From assembly GCF_009363075.1 (NCBI RefSeq), contig NZ_CP045293.1, forward strand, positions 1,302,001 through 1,366,000: 64,000 bases of DNA. Direction: 5' to 3'. How positions within the stretch are numbered: position 1 is the first letter of the stretch; each line of letters begins with the position of its first letter. Positions 1 through 9,691 of the stretch are shown piece after piece. The DNA comes from Paenibacillus guangzhouensis. Its GTDB lineage: Bacteria; Bacillota; Bacilli; Paenibacillales; Paenibacillaceae. A model generated the notes under the pieces. That model was given only the letters and a program-made list of their open reading frames with translations, did not search any database and had not been told where the DNA came from. The translations under genes were made by a program, and so were the position numbers.

Positions 1-3000
1 AAACTACGTCAGCGACTTACCCCTTATTTCTATACGTATTTGCACGAATCGTACGTATCGGGTGTGCCATTGATGCGCGGGATGGTCTTCGAATATCCGA
101 ACGACCCGAATACGAAAAACACGCTGACGCAATATCAATTTATGTCGGGTGAGAATTTCCTTGTCGCACCGGTATACACCGATACAACGATGCGTAATGG
201 CATCTATTTGCCGAAGGGGAAATGGATTGATTATTGGAGCGGGGCAGAACATTATGGATCCAAAATGCTCGATGAATACGCCGCACCACTTAATAAATTG
301 CCATTGCTAGTCAAAGCGGGGGCAATCATTCCGATGTATCCGGAGTCGCTCTATGACGGTCAAGTGCCGCCGAATCCGATTACGTATGATATTTATCCAT
401 ATAAGACCTCCAGCTTCAAGATGTATGAGGATGACGGTGTGACGAGAGAACATCGTCAAGGCAAATATGCGGAGACACTGATCAAATCGATCGCACCGGA
501 CACTGGAACGGGCGACCTTGTCATTCAAGTCGGCGCGACAATTGGAGACTATAAGGGCAAGCTGGAAGCGCGCAAGAATCAATTTATGATTCACATGCAC
601 GACAAACCAGGCTCAGTAACATTGAACGGCGCTTCGATGAATGAATTATCTGGCAAGTCTGCTTGGGATGCGGCAGCCAGCGGTTGGTTCTTCGATGCAG
701 CAGACAAACGCGGCATTCTATACGTGAAGACCGTTGAAATGCCGACGAATCAAGGCTTCGAGCTGCGTACGACAGGCTTCGTCGCAGATACAACGCCGCT
801 CAAAGATGCTGTCGTAATTGAAATCCCGCAAGAGGATACGGATCCGAGCCGGATTCCGCAGGAAGATATCGTAGCAACGGCATCGAATGCGGATGCATCG
901 ACCCCAGCTTCCAATGTGCTCGATGCGAGTCGAGAATCCATCTGGAGTACATCGCTCACGGGATCGGCTGCATTGCCGCAATCGATTACGTTCAACCTTG
1001 GAACGAATCATTTCATTAATCGAATCAAAGTCCTTCCACGTCAATACGGCGGAAATGATGGCATCATTACGGAGTATAAGCTGTATAGCAGCTTAGATGG
1101 TACGAATTATGCGCTCGTGACAAGCGGGCAGTGGAATGCAGACAAAGAAGAGAAAACGATTACGTTCGATACCGTCGAAGTGCAGTACCTAAAGCTTGAA
1201 GCTGTCAAAGGCGTAAACGGATTCGCATCCATCGCCGAAGCGAATGTCTATCGCGATCCGACCAAACCAGCGCCTACACCGATCAAGAAATCAGAAATGA
1301 AAGCATCGACGACGAGCTTCGAACCAGGTAGTGAGGCCTCCAAAGCAATCGACGGGAAGTCGAGCACAGTGTGGCATACGAAGTGGAACGGTGCGGATAA
1401 ACTCCCTCAATCCATTACCCTGGACCTTGGATCGATCCATGAAATCAGCCTGGTGCGATATGCGCCGCGGACGGATGCAGGCAATGGAACGTTCACGAAT
1501 TACAACTTGTATCTAAGTACGGACGGAACGAACTACACCAAAATAAGCAGTGGGGATTGGGTGCGTAATAATCAGAAGAAATATATTAAATTCGCGCCAA
1601 CTCTTGCAAGATATGTGAAATTAGAAGCTGTTCAAGCCGTTGGCGGCTTCGCATCAGCTTCGGAAATCGATGTCTATGATGCCCCGCAGGCGGAAATCGT
1701 CATTTCGAACATTTCCGAAGGCAAAGCAATCTCAGCGGATAACAGTGATCCGGCCTTCCCAGCCACTAATGCCAATGACGGCAAGGCGGAGACGAGATGG
1801 TCTGCATCTGACAATCAGTTAGGCCATACCTTAACGATTGATTTCGGCAAAATGTATTCGATACAAGGCTCTGAGACTTCATTCGAATCAAGCACGAAGC
1901 CTTATCAGTACAAAATTGAGGTGCGTGAAGACAATACATCCGCTTGGATTCAGGTGGCGAATCGTACAGCCAATACGGAGGCAGGTGCCGAGATCAAAGA
2001 TAACTTCGCGAGCCGCGGGCGGTATGCGCGTATTACGATTACAGGCTTACCGGATGCAGATGCTAGAGCGAGTATCGCGGAATTCAAGTTGTTCGGCTAT
2101 TCGCTTGGCGGTGTTACGAAGGTTACGGGTGTGACACTGGATAAACCGACACTAAGTATGGATGTGCTTGGAGCTGCAGCGACACTTACCGCAACCATTG
2201 CCCCTGTCGATGCCACGATCAAGACGGTGACATGGAGCAGCAGCGATCCTGCCGTGGCTATGGTTGATGCGCAAGGTGTTGTAACGGCGAAAGGTCAAGG
2301 CAAAGCGACAATCACGGTGACGACGACAGACGGCAATTTCAAAGCATCCAGTGAGGTGACTGTGAAAGGTCAGGAGAATCTCGTGAAGATCCCTCAATCG
2401 CAAATGACTGCATCAGCGACGAGCTTCGAAGCGGGTCAGAACGATCCGAAGTATGCGATCGACGGCAATTCAGAGACACATTGGCATACAAAGTGGTATA
2501 ACGTAGATCCGCTCCCACAATCCCTGATCATTGAACTTGGCGGGACATATACGATTAGCTGTGTGGACTATTTGCCTCGTCCAGAAGCGAGTAACGGTAC
2601 GATCCTAGCTTACAATCTCTACGTCAGTGAAGATGGTACGAATTATACGAAGGTGGGAAGCGGCAAATGGCTCAAAAATAATCTGTTGAAAGAGATCAAT
2701 TTCGCCCCAGTCAAAGCCAAATTCATTAAGCTAGAGACTACGGAAGGTGTAGGGGACTTTGCATCTGTCGCGGAGATCAATGTCTATCGTTCATCAGACG
2801 CGCAAGCAGAGCTTCAATCGATTGCCTTGAATGCAACAAGTTATACCGTTCAAGTGAACGAGACGACGACAGTTCAAGCGACGGCAAAATATGCTGACGG
2901 CACGAGCAAAGACGTTACCGCACAAGTAGTATGGACTGTCGAGAAGCCTACCATTGCAACGGTTACAGACGGCAATCTGAGAGGGGTAGCCGTTGGCGAC

Positions 3001-3669
3001 ACGACGATCACGGCAAGCTTCGGCGGCAAAACAGCTAAGGCAGAGGTGCATGTGAAGCCAGCTGCACAGGCGAGCCCGGTTACATCCCTCACGGGTGATA
3101 GCACGGTTCTATCCGGTAAGGAAGTTAAAGTTCGAATTGGCTTAAGCGGCGTAACGACGGATGTCTACGCTGAGGAGCTGGCATTGACCTACGATACGAG
3201 TGCGCTTGAAGTGGTTGTCGTAAATCCGGTGAAGGATGGATTGAATGTACTGCAAAAATCGGATCGTAATGGTAAATTGCATTACATTGTTGCGAGCGAA
3301 GGCCCGGGCAAAGCAATTAAAGGTGATGCACAAGTACTCGAAATCACATTCCGGGCGAAGAATACGGATCAGGACCGCGTGACGGACATCAGCTTGGATA
3401 GCGCTGTGCTTGGTGACGCGACGGGGGCTGAGGTAAGTGCGAAGCCTTCCACTTTCCGTCTTCAAATCCTGACTGAGCCGCAAGGAGTCCCAGGCGATTT
3501 GAACCACGATGGCAAAGTAACGATTGGTGATCTTGCGCTCATGGCGATCAATTACGGGAAGACTTCTGCAAGCCCAGATTGGGATAAAATTAAACATATG
3601 GATCTGAAGAAAGACGGCGTGATCGATATTCTTGACCTGGCAGAAGTGGCAAGTCTCATTCTGAAGTAA
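1..3669 (+). CDS. GH31-family glycosidase with CBM32-like, Ig-like, cohesin and dockerin modules (5' truncated)
   Basis: The open frame runs in from base 1 without a start, so the N-terminus and the GH31 catalytic acids lie outside the window. What remains begins with the end of a GH31 barrel (PYFYTYLHES, then MRGMVFEYPNDP and FLVAPVY). A DUF5110-like region follows (KMYEDDGVTREHRQGKYAET). Then come F5/8 type C (CBM32-like) discoidin modules at about bases 850-1255, 1290-1680, 1690-2110 and 2390-2790. Ig-like (BIG2) repeats lie at about 2120-2365 and 2810-3055, a cohesin at about 3070-3475, and a C-terminal dockerin with two Ca-binding repeats (DLNHDGKVTIGDL and DLKKDGVIDILDL). It is probably a secreted enzyme attacking alpha-glucosidic or xylosidic links in polysaccharide or glycan. 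The next gene starts 33 bp downstream, suggesting an operon. Exact substrate is unknown. Confidence 0.88.
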   Translation, partial: KLRQRLTPYFYTYLHESYVSGVPLMRGMVFEYPNDPNTKNTLTQYQFMSGENFLVAPVYTDTTMRNGIYLPKGKWIDYWSGAEHYGSKMLDEYAAPLNKLPLLVKAGAIIPMYPESLYDGQVPPNPITYDIYPYKTSSFKMYEDDGVTREHRQGKYAETLIKSIAPDTGTGDLVIQVGATIGDYKGKLEARKNQFMIHMHDKPGSVTLNGASMNELSGKSAWDAAASGWFFDAADKRGILYVKTVEMPTNQGFELRTTGFVADTTPLKDAVVIEIPQEDTDPSRIPQEDIVATASNADASTPASNVLDASRESIWSTSLTGSAALPQSITFNLGTNHFINRIKVLPRQYGGNDGIITEYKLYSSLDGTNYALVTSGQWNADKEEKTITFDTVEVQYLKLEAVKGVNGFASIAEANVYRDPTKPAPTPIKKSEMKASTTSFEPGSEASKAIDGKSSTVWHTKWNGADKLPQSITLDLGSIHEISLVRYAPRTDAGNGTFTNYNLYLSTDGTNYTKISSGDWVRNNQKKYIKFAPTLARYVKLEAVQAVGGFASASEIDVYDAPQAEIVISNISEGKAISADNSDPAFPATNANDGKAETRWSASDNQLGHTLTIDFGKMYSIQGSETSFESSTKPYQYKIEVREDNTSAWIQVANRTANTEAGAEIKDNFASRGRYARITITGLPDADARASIAEFKLFGYSLGGVTKVTGVTLDKPTLSMDVLGAAATLTATIAPVDATIKTVTWSSSDPAVAMVDAQGVVTAKGQGKATITVTTTDGNFKASSEVTVKGQENLVKIPQSQMTASATSFEAGQNDPKYAIDGNSETHWHTKWYNVDPLPQSLIIELGGTYTISCVDYLPRPEASNGTILAYNLYVSEDGTNYTKVGSGKWLKNNLLKEINFAPVKAKFIKLETTEGVGDFASVAEINVYRSSDAQAELQSIALNATSYTVQVNETTTVQATAKYADGTSKDVTAQVVWTVEKPTIATVTDGNLRGVAVGDTTITASFGGKTAKAEVHVKPAAQASPVTSLTGDSTVLSGKEVKVRIGLSGVTTDVYAEELALTYDTSALEVVVVNPVKDGLNVLQKSDRNGKLHYIVASEGPGKAIKGDAQVLEITFRAKNTDQDRVTDISLDSAVLGDATGAEVSAKPSTFRLQILTEPQGVPGDLNHDGKVTIGDLALMAINYGKTSASPDWDKIKHMDLKKDGVIDILDLAEVASLILK

Positions 3670-3702
3670 GCCAAATCATAACGTTGGGGAGGATGCTAGT
3701 CC

Positions 3703-6540
3703 ATGGAGATCAAACAGAGTCGCTTCGGGATATCACGAGCGATGTCGAAGCTGCTAATTGCTGCAATGGTTCTTCAATTATTCACCACGTGGGTGGGCAT
3801 GGGTCGAGGGGATGCTGCGGAAGCAGCGTCCCACACGACAACGAAGCGCCCGGATGGCAAGAATCTTGTCTTTCCTGTCGTCAGTGACATTCACATCGGT
3901 CATACACCGAAGGACGTGCCGAAGTGGCAAATGGTCTTGAACCAGTTGAAGGCGATCGCGCCGAATTATGACGCGCTAGCAGCCGTTGGCGATATTACGG
4001 ACAGCGGGACCGTCCAGCAATATGATACATTGATGAGCAACTACAACAACTTGAAGGTTCCTAGCGCGGTATCACTATTCTCAATAGGGAACCATGATTA
4101 CATCAATGGCAGCGCAAGCGCGATGCAGCAGCGTTTCAAAGACAAGACGGGCATGAGCGGCATTTATTATGACCAATGGATCAATGGATATCATTTCATA
4201 ATTCTAGGCAGCGAAGATGGGACGCGGGATGGAACATTGTCCGATACCCAGCTGAACTGGCTGGATACGAAACTAGCGGAAGAAGCAGATCCGAATAAGC
4301 CCATCTTCGTATTCTTGCATCAACCGATAACGAATACGGTATACGGCAGCGATTTGTGGGGACATAAGCAGAATGCAACGAAGCTGTACAATACGATCGC
4401 AAAATATCCGCAAGTGATTACATTTTCGGGTCACTCCCATTATGTTCTTGACGACCCAGGTTCCATCAGCCAACGCGACTTCACGGCGGTGGGAACCGCA
4501 GCGGTTCGTTATCCCGAATTAGAGCCAGGGAAGATTCAAGGGATTCATCCAAGTGATGAGATTACGCAGGGACTGGTCGTCGAAGTGTTCGATAACGAAG
4601 TGCGCATCAAACGCAGAGATTTCCATACGAACGCATGGACCGGTGACGATTGGGTCGTCAAGTATCCGGCCGTGAAGAGTCAATTCACGTACACGGATGA
4701 CCGGGATAAAGTGAAACCTGTTTTCCCGAGTTCGGCCAAAGCGGCGATAGATCCATCCAGCATAGGTCCGAAGCAAATGCGTGTAACATTCGATCAAGCC
4801 ACGGATAATCTATTTGTTCGTTCTTATGAAGTGAAAGCCGTAAACGCAGCGACTGGCGGCACGGTACAATCGTTCCTCGCGTTCGCTCAGCAATACGATG
4901 ACCCGGCACCAGCGCAGCTCTCCTTCGATATCAGCGGTCTCCAGCCGGAGACGAAGTATCGGATTGAAGTGACAGCGATCGATTCGTTCAATAACCGCAG
5001 CGATATTCCGCTTAAGGTAGAGGCGACAACAGGCAACAAGCCAGCGCTCGAGAAGCCTGTGGCGGATGTCATTGATATCGACTTCATCGATGGCACGGGT
5101 AAAGATCGTTCGCCAGCACAGAATCATGCAACCTCAACAGGCAGCAGTGCAAAGATCGTCTACAGCCCGGAGTTCAAAAAGTACGTTGCGCGCATGAATG
5201 GGACGACAGACGAATATTTTAGCATTCCGGTCAGCAGCTCCATTAAAAATGTGAAGAACCAATTTACGCTAGAATCCCTATTTAAATTGAACTCGACGCG
5301 CAACCAGGATGTATTCGGGAATACGCAGAGCTCCGGCGTTATTTTCGAATCGACGACAGGCGGGAAGATGGAGCTGTGGGCGCATATCGGCGGCAGTTAT
5401 AAACGATTAGGCGTTCAAGTGGAACCGAACAAGATCTATCACCTCGTCGCAACCTATGATGGCGCTCAAATTCTCCTCTTCTTAAACGGTACGCAAGTCG
5501 GTTCCATGGCAGCCTCTGGTACGATCGCGCAATCGGATATCCAATTCGCCATTGGCGCGGACCCTGAAGCGAACAATCGCGGAAATTACGTGTTGGATGG
5601 TGATGTGAGTGTCGCGAGGTTCTACAGCTATGCGATCTACCCTGAACAAGTACAAATGCTCTATAACGAATTGTCGCAGCGCTTGTCCATCGAAGAACTG
5701 AACACGCTGTACAATGATATTCAGTCCGCAAGACAATTAGCGAACGATACTTCGGTCGTAGGTACGAATCCTGGACAATATCCAGCGAGCGCGATGGCGG
5801 CATATGCTGCGAAGATCAATGCGGCGGAGCTTGTGCTGAAGTCGAGAACCGTGACGAAGAGCGAAGTTCAAGCTGCCATCGAGCAGTTGAAGACAGCGAA
5901 GACGGAGTTGGATAAGTCCAAGATCGAACCTGAGACGAACCATGTGACAGCTCTGACAGCTAGTAAAGATACTGTGGAAGAAAGTCAGACGTTCACGGTC
6001 AAGCTGGCGATCAATCGGGTAACGAAGAGCGTCTACGCTGAAGATGTAACCATGCAATACGATGCGAACCTGCTGGAATATGTAGATGCGAAGTCGTTGC
6101 AATCGAATCTTCATCTCATACCGAATGCGTCACAGAACCCGGGAACGCTCCGATTCATCCTTGCGAGCATGGGCGCGGATAAAGGAATCTCAGGCAATAC
6201 GGATGTGCTTGAAATGACATTCAAGGCTAAATCGGTGGAGCAAGCCGCATCGGCCAAAGTTTCCGTGAACAAAACAGTGCTCGCGGATGAGAATGGTCAA
6301 GAACTTGAAGCAAGTCTGTCGAATGTCCAAGTCCAAGTAACACCTGACACCGGCCCTAGTTCGCCTGATGTGAACCATGACGGCAAAGTCAGTATCGGTG
6401 ACCTCGCGATTATTGCAGCGCATTATGGCAAGTCGACATCGAGCCCAGATTGGCAGCAGGTGAAGCAGTATGACTTGAACCGAGATGGCATAATCGACAT
6501 TTCTGATCTATCGGCGGTTGCTTCTCAGATAATCAAGTAA
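3703..6540 (+). CDS. Secreted metallophosphoesterase with LamG-like, cohesin and dockerin modules
   Basis: A 945-residue protein with a signal peptide (basic start, hydrophobic run at about 15-35, AEAAS near the cleavage site). The calcineurin-like phosphoesterase motifs are complete: SDIHIGH, GDITDSG, GNHDY, FLHQP and GHSHY, within about residues 50-290. After it come an FnIII-like segment (about 345-455), a LamG/concanavalin-type domain (about 470-690), a helical FIVAR-like region (about 690-765), a cohesin (about 770-885) and a dockerin (PDVNHDGKVSIGDL and DLNRDGIIDISDL). GGGGAGG at 3686-3692 sets the ATG. The cohesin-dockerin tail matches that of the upstream glycosidase, so the two may act in one extracellular assembly. 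The phosphoester substrate cannot be read from sequence. Confidence 0.88.
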   Translation: MEIKQSRFGISRAMSKLLIAAMVLQLFTTWVGMGRGDAAEAASHTTTKRPDGKNLVFPVVSDIHIGHTPKDVPKWQMVLNQLKAIAPNYDALAAVGDITDSGTVQQYDTLMSNYNNLKVPSAVSLFSIGNHDYINGSASAMQQRFKDKTGMSGIYYDQWINGYHFIILGSEDGTRDGTLSDTQLNWLDTKLAEEADPNKPIFVFLHQPITNTVYGSDLWGHKQNATKLYNTIAKYPQVITFSGHSHYVLDDPGSISQRDFTAVGTAAVRYPELEPGKIQGIHPSDEITQGLVVEVFDNEVRIKRRDFHTNAWTGDDWVVKYPAVKSQFTYTDDRDKVKPVFPSSAKAAIDPSSIGPKQMRVTFDQATDNLFVRSYEVKAVNAATGGTVQSFLAFAQQYDDPAPAQLSFDISGLQPETKYRIEVTAIDSFNNRSDIPLKVEATTGNKPALEKPVADVIDIDFIDGTGKDRSPAQNHATSTGSSAKIVYSPEFKKYVARMNGTTDEYFSIPVSSSIKNVKNQFTLESLFKLNSTRNQDVFGNTQSSGVIFESTTGGKMELWAHIGGSYKRLGVQVEPNKIYHLVATYDGAQILLFLNGTQVGSMAASGTIAQSDIQFAIGADPEANNRGNYVLDGDVSVARFYSYAIYPEQVQMLYNELSQRLSIEELNTLYNDIQSARQLANDTSVVGTNPGQYPASAMAAYAAKINAAELVLKSRTVTKSEVQAAIEQLKTAKTELDKSKIEPETNHVTALTASKDTVEESQTFTVKLAINRVTKSVYAEDVTMQYDANLLEYVDAKSLQSNLHLIPNASQNPGTLRFILASMGADKGISGNTDVLEMTFKAKSVEQAASAKVSVNKTVLADENGQELEASLSNVQVQVTPDTGPSSPDVNHDGKVSIGDLAIIAAHYGKSTSSPDWQQVKQYDLNRDGIIDISDLSAVASQIIK

Positions 6541-6561
6541 TGGGATGATCGCTAACCGATG

Positions 6562-6607
6562 AAAAAGGCTGTTCTATCGTCATTTCTGACGACGGAACAG
6601 CCTTTTC
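6562..6607. terminator. Bidirectional rho-independent terminator
   Basis: Outer arms AAAAGGCTGTTC and GAACAGCCTTTT enclose an inner CGTCA/TGACG stem. It lies between the convergent metallophosphoesterase and helD genes, with T-rich ends on both strands. Confidence 0.85.
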
Positions 6608-6636
6608 TCTATGAATAGGATGGATATTTGGTTAGG

Positions 6637-8787
6637 TTAGCTCGCCGAGTTCGTAATGAATGGCGTCAAATCGTCGTTATACAGCACCCAAAGTTCATGT
6701 AATGCACGAGTACATCCGACATAGAGCAGCTTTGCATCCATTGCGCCTTCCCGGTAATGGTGCGCATCGACGTCCATTAGCAGTACAGCATCGAATTCTA
6801 ATCCTTTGGACAGATAGACTGGCAGGACAGAGATTCCGCCGAGGTATTCGCTCTTGCTGCCGTCGATGAGATTGACGTTAACACCGTGATCTATAAGCTT
6901 AGCATGTAGTTCTTTGGCTTCCTGCAACGTGCGCGTCAGCATAGCCGTTGTATTATAGTCCGATTGATGAAATTGTTCAATCGCCCGTTGGATGAAAGAG
7001 ACTTCCTCCGCGGATGCGACGGATTGAACTTGCACCTGTTGGCCGCTGCGGAAGACAGGCTCAGCGAGCAGGTCCGTCTGCACGCCATGTTTCAGAATCC
7101 CATTCGCGAAATCAATAATCTCCATCGTCGATCGATAGCTGCGTGTCAGTGCGAAATAAGCCGTATCTGAGGCAGCGAATAAGGATTGCATTTCATGCCA
7201 TTCATGAATGCCTTGGTAGGCATGGATTCCTTGCGAGAGATCACCAAGGATCGTAAAGGAATGATTCCGTACGAATAGATCCAGAACGGCTACTTGGAAC
7301 GGTGAGAAGTCTTGTGCTTCGTCGATGACGATATGGTCGAATCGTGAGCTGCTCTCAATATCGTGCATTTTCACATGGATATAGAGCAGTCCCGCCAGAT
7401 CCTCATGTCGAATTTCTCCCTTTTTGAGCGTTGCATTCGTCTCTTTGACAACCCCTGCAGGAATCGATTCGAACCGGTCAGCAGGGAAGCTATCTGCCCG
7501 TTTACCTTGTTGGAACAAGGCTTTGTAGATCGCAAGCGCATTGAAATCAGGCCATTTTTTCGTATATGCTTTGATGCGTTGACTCGATTTCTGCTTGAAT
7601 TCCTTGAGCTTCACCTTGTTCGTAATCGGCTTGAGCTCCATCTCGATCCAGCGATTGATTCTGGCGAGGACGCGTTCTTTACGTTTGGCTAACGCATAAT
7701 GCTGGTACTCTTCGAAGAACCATTGTCGAATCGTCTGAAGGGGAAGAATCTTGCCGTCCCATGCTTCAAAATCAACCTCAGGCACACAATTTGCGCCGAG
7801 TTGTTCGAGGGATTGATCAATCCAATGCCGGAATCGAATGGATCCCTTGTAACGCCCCGATACATCATCGTTGAGCACTGGACGGTTATCCAGCGATTCG
7901 AACCAAATCGACCACATATCGGATGGAGGAAGAAGCTTCACGTCTAAATTAAGTAAGTTCATCGCCCAATCTGCGTACGTGTTCTGCTGAATGTTCCCGA
8001 CACCTAGTTCAGGCAGCACATCCGAGATATAGTTCAAGAACATTTGGTTCGGTGCGAAAATAATCATGCGTTCCGCACGTATTTGCTCTTGGTATTGATA
8101 GAGCAGGAAGGCTAGACGGTGCAGTGCGACGGTTGTTTTACCACTTCCGGCAACCCCTTGAATCATTAAAGCGGTATTTTTGGCTGCCCGAATGATCTGA
8201 TCCTGTTCGGCTTGAATGGTGGAGACGATATCCCGCAAGCGGTTATCTTTGTTCTCCCCGAGTCGATAGAGAAGAAATTCATCGGATACAGCCGGTTGGT
8301 CGCTATCCCGGACATACGTATCCACGACGCGCTGAAGAATTCTTTTGCGAATGACCAGATTTCGTTTGAGATAGACGAGTCCTTCGATCATGCCGTCAGG
8401 CGATTCATAGGAAGCGGGTTCGAGGCCGCCGGTGAACGAGTAGAATAGGCTAGCGATCGGCGCACGCCAATCAATGACGAGCGGATTTTCCTGTTCGATT
8501 TCCTGATCATCGCCATGATTGACCCCGACTTTTCCGATATAGAGAGGTGTGGGAGATGCAGCATGGCCTGACTGGAAATCCAGACGTCCGAAATACGGTT
8601 CGTTCTCTGCGCGACTAAGACGCTGACGTCTTTGCTCCCGGGTATCCTCTAATACTTGTTCCGTAAAATCACTACCGGTGTAGACCGGCGTATTGCGTAG
8701 TTTGGCCAGCTGTGTATCGATTTGCGCTTGGGCAATCTCGAGCTGACGGAGTTCGTCTTGATAGGCACTTTGAAAAGTGTCTTCCAT
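6637..8787 (-). CDS. helD: HelD-like RNA polymerase-recycling helicase
   Basis: A 716-residue superfamily 1 UvrD/Rep-type ATPase. The coiled-coil N-terminus (residues 1-60, QSAYQDELRQLEIAQAQID) is typical of HelD, which inserts into RNA polymerase channels. Walker A is GVAGSGKTT (211-219) and Walker B is HIVIDEAQDF. Further helicase motifs (TRSYRST, LPVYLSKGLEFD, LYVGCTRA) are present toward the C-terminus. In Bacillus, HelD helps release stalled RNA polymerase and aids recycling. ACCTCCT (8796-8802, read on the minus strand as AGGAGGT) fixes the ATG at 8787. It is monocistronic and convergent with the upstream secreted-protein operon. Confidence 0.92.
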   Translation of the reverse strand: MEDTFQSAYQDELRQLEIAQAQIDTQLAKLRNTPVYTGSDFTEQVLEDTREQRRQRLSRAENEPYFGRLDFQSGHAASPTPLYIGKVGVNHGDDQEIEQENPLVIDWRAPIASLFYSFTGGLEPASYESPDGMIEGLVYLKRNLVIRKRILQRVVDTYVRDSDQPAVSDEFLLYRLGENKDNRLRDIVSTIQAEQDQIIRAAKNTALMIQGVAGSGKTTVALHRLAFLLYQYQEQIRAERMIIFAPNQMFLNYISDVLPELGVGNIQQNTYADWAMNLLNLDVKLLPPSDMWSIWFESLDNRPVLNDDVSGRYKGSIRFRHWIDQSLEQLGANCVPEVDFEAWDGKILPLQTIRQWFFEEYQHYALAKRKERVLARINRWIEMELKPITNKVKLKEFKQKSSQRIKAYTKKWPDFNALAIYKALFQQGKRADSFPADRFESIPAGVVKETNATLKKGEIRHEDLAGLLYIHVKMHDIESSSRFDHIVIDEAQDFSPFQVAVLDLFVRNHSFTILGDLSQGIHAYQGIHEWHEMQSLFAASDTAYFALTRSYRSTMEIIDFANGILKHGVQTDLLAEPVFRSGQQVQVQSVASAEEVSFIQRAIEQFHQSDYNTTAMLTRTLQEAKELHAKLIDHGVNVNLIDGSKSEYLGGISVLPVYLSKGLEFDAVLLMDVDAHHYREGAMDAKLLYVGCTRALHELWVLYNDDLTPFITNSAS

Positions 8788-8909
8788 TTTCAGTTACCTC
8801 CTAAGATTTAATGGCCCGTATGAAAGGAGTAAGTAATATATCATAAAGAATGGTAAAAAGCAAAGTTTCGATGGAGACAAGATAATATCAAAATAGATGT
8901 TTCCTGTTA

Positions 8910-8938
8910 TTGACAATCGAGTACGGCTGGCATATGAT
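8910..8938 (+). promoter_or_regulatory. Sigma-A promoter of the TetR gene
   Basis: TTGACA (8910-8915), a 17-bp spacer and TATGAT (8933-8938). Because it overlaps an upstream in-frame ATG (8897), translation must start further down, at 8981. Confidence 0.8.
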
Positions 8939-8946
8939 AAAGATGT

Positions 8947-8961
8947 AAGTAAGTACTTGCA
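8947..8961 (+). promoter_or_regulatory. Putative TetR operator, copy 1
   Basis: AAGTAAGTACTTGCA contains the near-palindrome GTAAGTACTTGC centred on AAGT|ACTT. It lies just downstream of the -10 and recurs with one difference in front of the MFS gene (9647-9661). This fits autoregulation plus control of the pump, which is an inference. Confidence 0.65.
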
Positions 8962-8980
8962 TTCAAGGTGGGTAGAAGAT

Positions 8981-9550
8981 ATGGCAAATAATCGAAGTAC
9001 AAGTGATAAGCTGCTCCAGGCAGCGGTAGATCTTATGGCTGAGAAAGGGTATGACGGGACGTCGACCAAAGAGATTGCGCAGGCCGCAGGAGTGAATGAA
9101 GTGACGTTATTTCGCCACTTCGGTACGAAGGGGAACCTGCTCGAAGCCGCATTACAGCACAATCATTATGCAGATGAGATGACGAAACTGTTCCATGACG
9201 ATCTGGTAGGTGACCTGCATGCAGATTTACTCCTTATTAGCCGAACGTACCATAAGATCATGAATCGGAATCGCAAATTAATTGCTATTGCGCAGAAGGG
9301 CGGCAGCACACTTCCCGAGGGAGTACAGGTGGAAGCGGACCGACATCCACAGCAGCTCAAGAAATTGTTGACGGAATATCTGATCAAGATGTCTCACGAA
9401 CAGAAAGCAACAATCACCAATCCGGAAATCCAGGCATTATCCTTCATGTGGATGCATTATGGTGCGTTTAATAGCGTGCTTAGTTCAAATGTGCTGGAGT
9501 CGTTTATTGAAGAGAGTACGCGACTATTTACGAAGGCGTTGACGACTTAA
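8981..9550 (+). CDS. TetR/AcrR-family transcriptional repressor
   Basis: A 189-residue protein with an N-terminal TetR helix-turn-helix (residues about 12-55: AAVDLMAEKGYDGTSTKEIA then VNEVTLFRHFGTKGNL). The C-terminal ligand domain is unclassified. The start at 8981 is preferred over an in-frame ATG at 8897 because AAGGTGGG sits at the right distance and a strong promoter overlaps the longer reading. It most likely represses itself and the downstream MFS exporter through the shared AAGTACTTGC element, being released by a compound that the pump exports. The inducer is unknown. Confidence 0.85.
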   Translation: MANNRSTSDKLLQAAVDLMAEKGYDGTSTKEIAQAAGVNEVTLFRHFGTKGNLLEAALQHNHYADEMTKLFHDDLVGDLHADLLLISRTYHKIMNRNRKLIAIAQKGGSTLPEGVQVEADRHPQQLKKLLTEYLIKMSHEQKATITNPEIQALSFMWMHYGAFNSVLSSNVLESFIEESTRLFTKALTT

Positions 9551-9646
9551 CCAGTTATTTGATTCATAACTAAGATTCACCTCTAACCGTAGGCCCTAAA
9601 GCAATGAATAGGGGCTGTGATAGAGGTTTTCTTATCACTTGTATGA

Positions 9647-9661
9647 AAGTATGTACTTGCA
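9647..9661 (+). promoter_or_regulatory. Putative TetR operator, copy 2
   Basis: AAGTATGTACTTGCA matches copy 1 (8947-8961) at 14 of 15 positions and lies about 30 bp before the MFS start codon. Confidence 0.65.
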
Positions 9662-9691
9662 CACATTTATATTAACGAAGGAGTGATTTCA

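Noticed and set aside
3142-3597. 151-codon minus-strand frame inside the GH31 gene
   Set aside because: Arginine- and isoleucine-rich shadow frame; the plus strand encodes cohesin and dockerin.
5339-5803. 154-codon minus-strand frame inside the metallophosphoesterase gene
   Set aside because: Shadow of the LamG-like region without RBS.
8897-8980. Upstream extension of the TetR reading frame
   Set aside because: A strong promoter overlaps it and the helix-turn-helix begins after ATG 8981, which has its own RBS.
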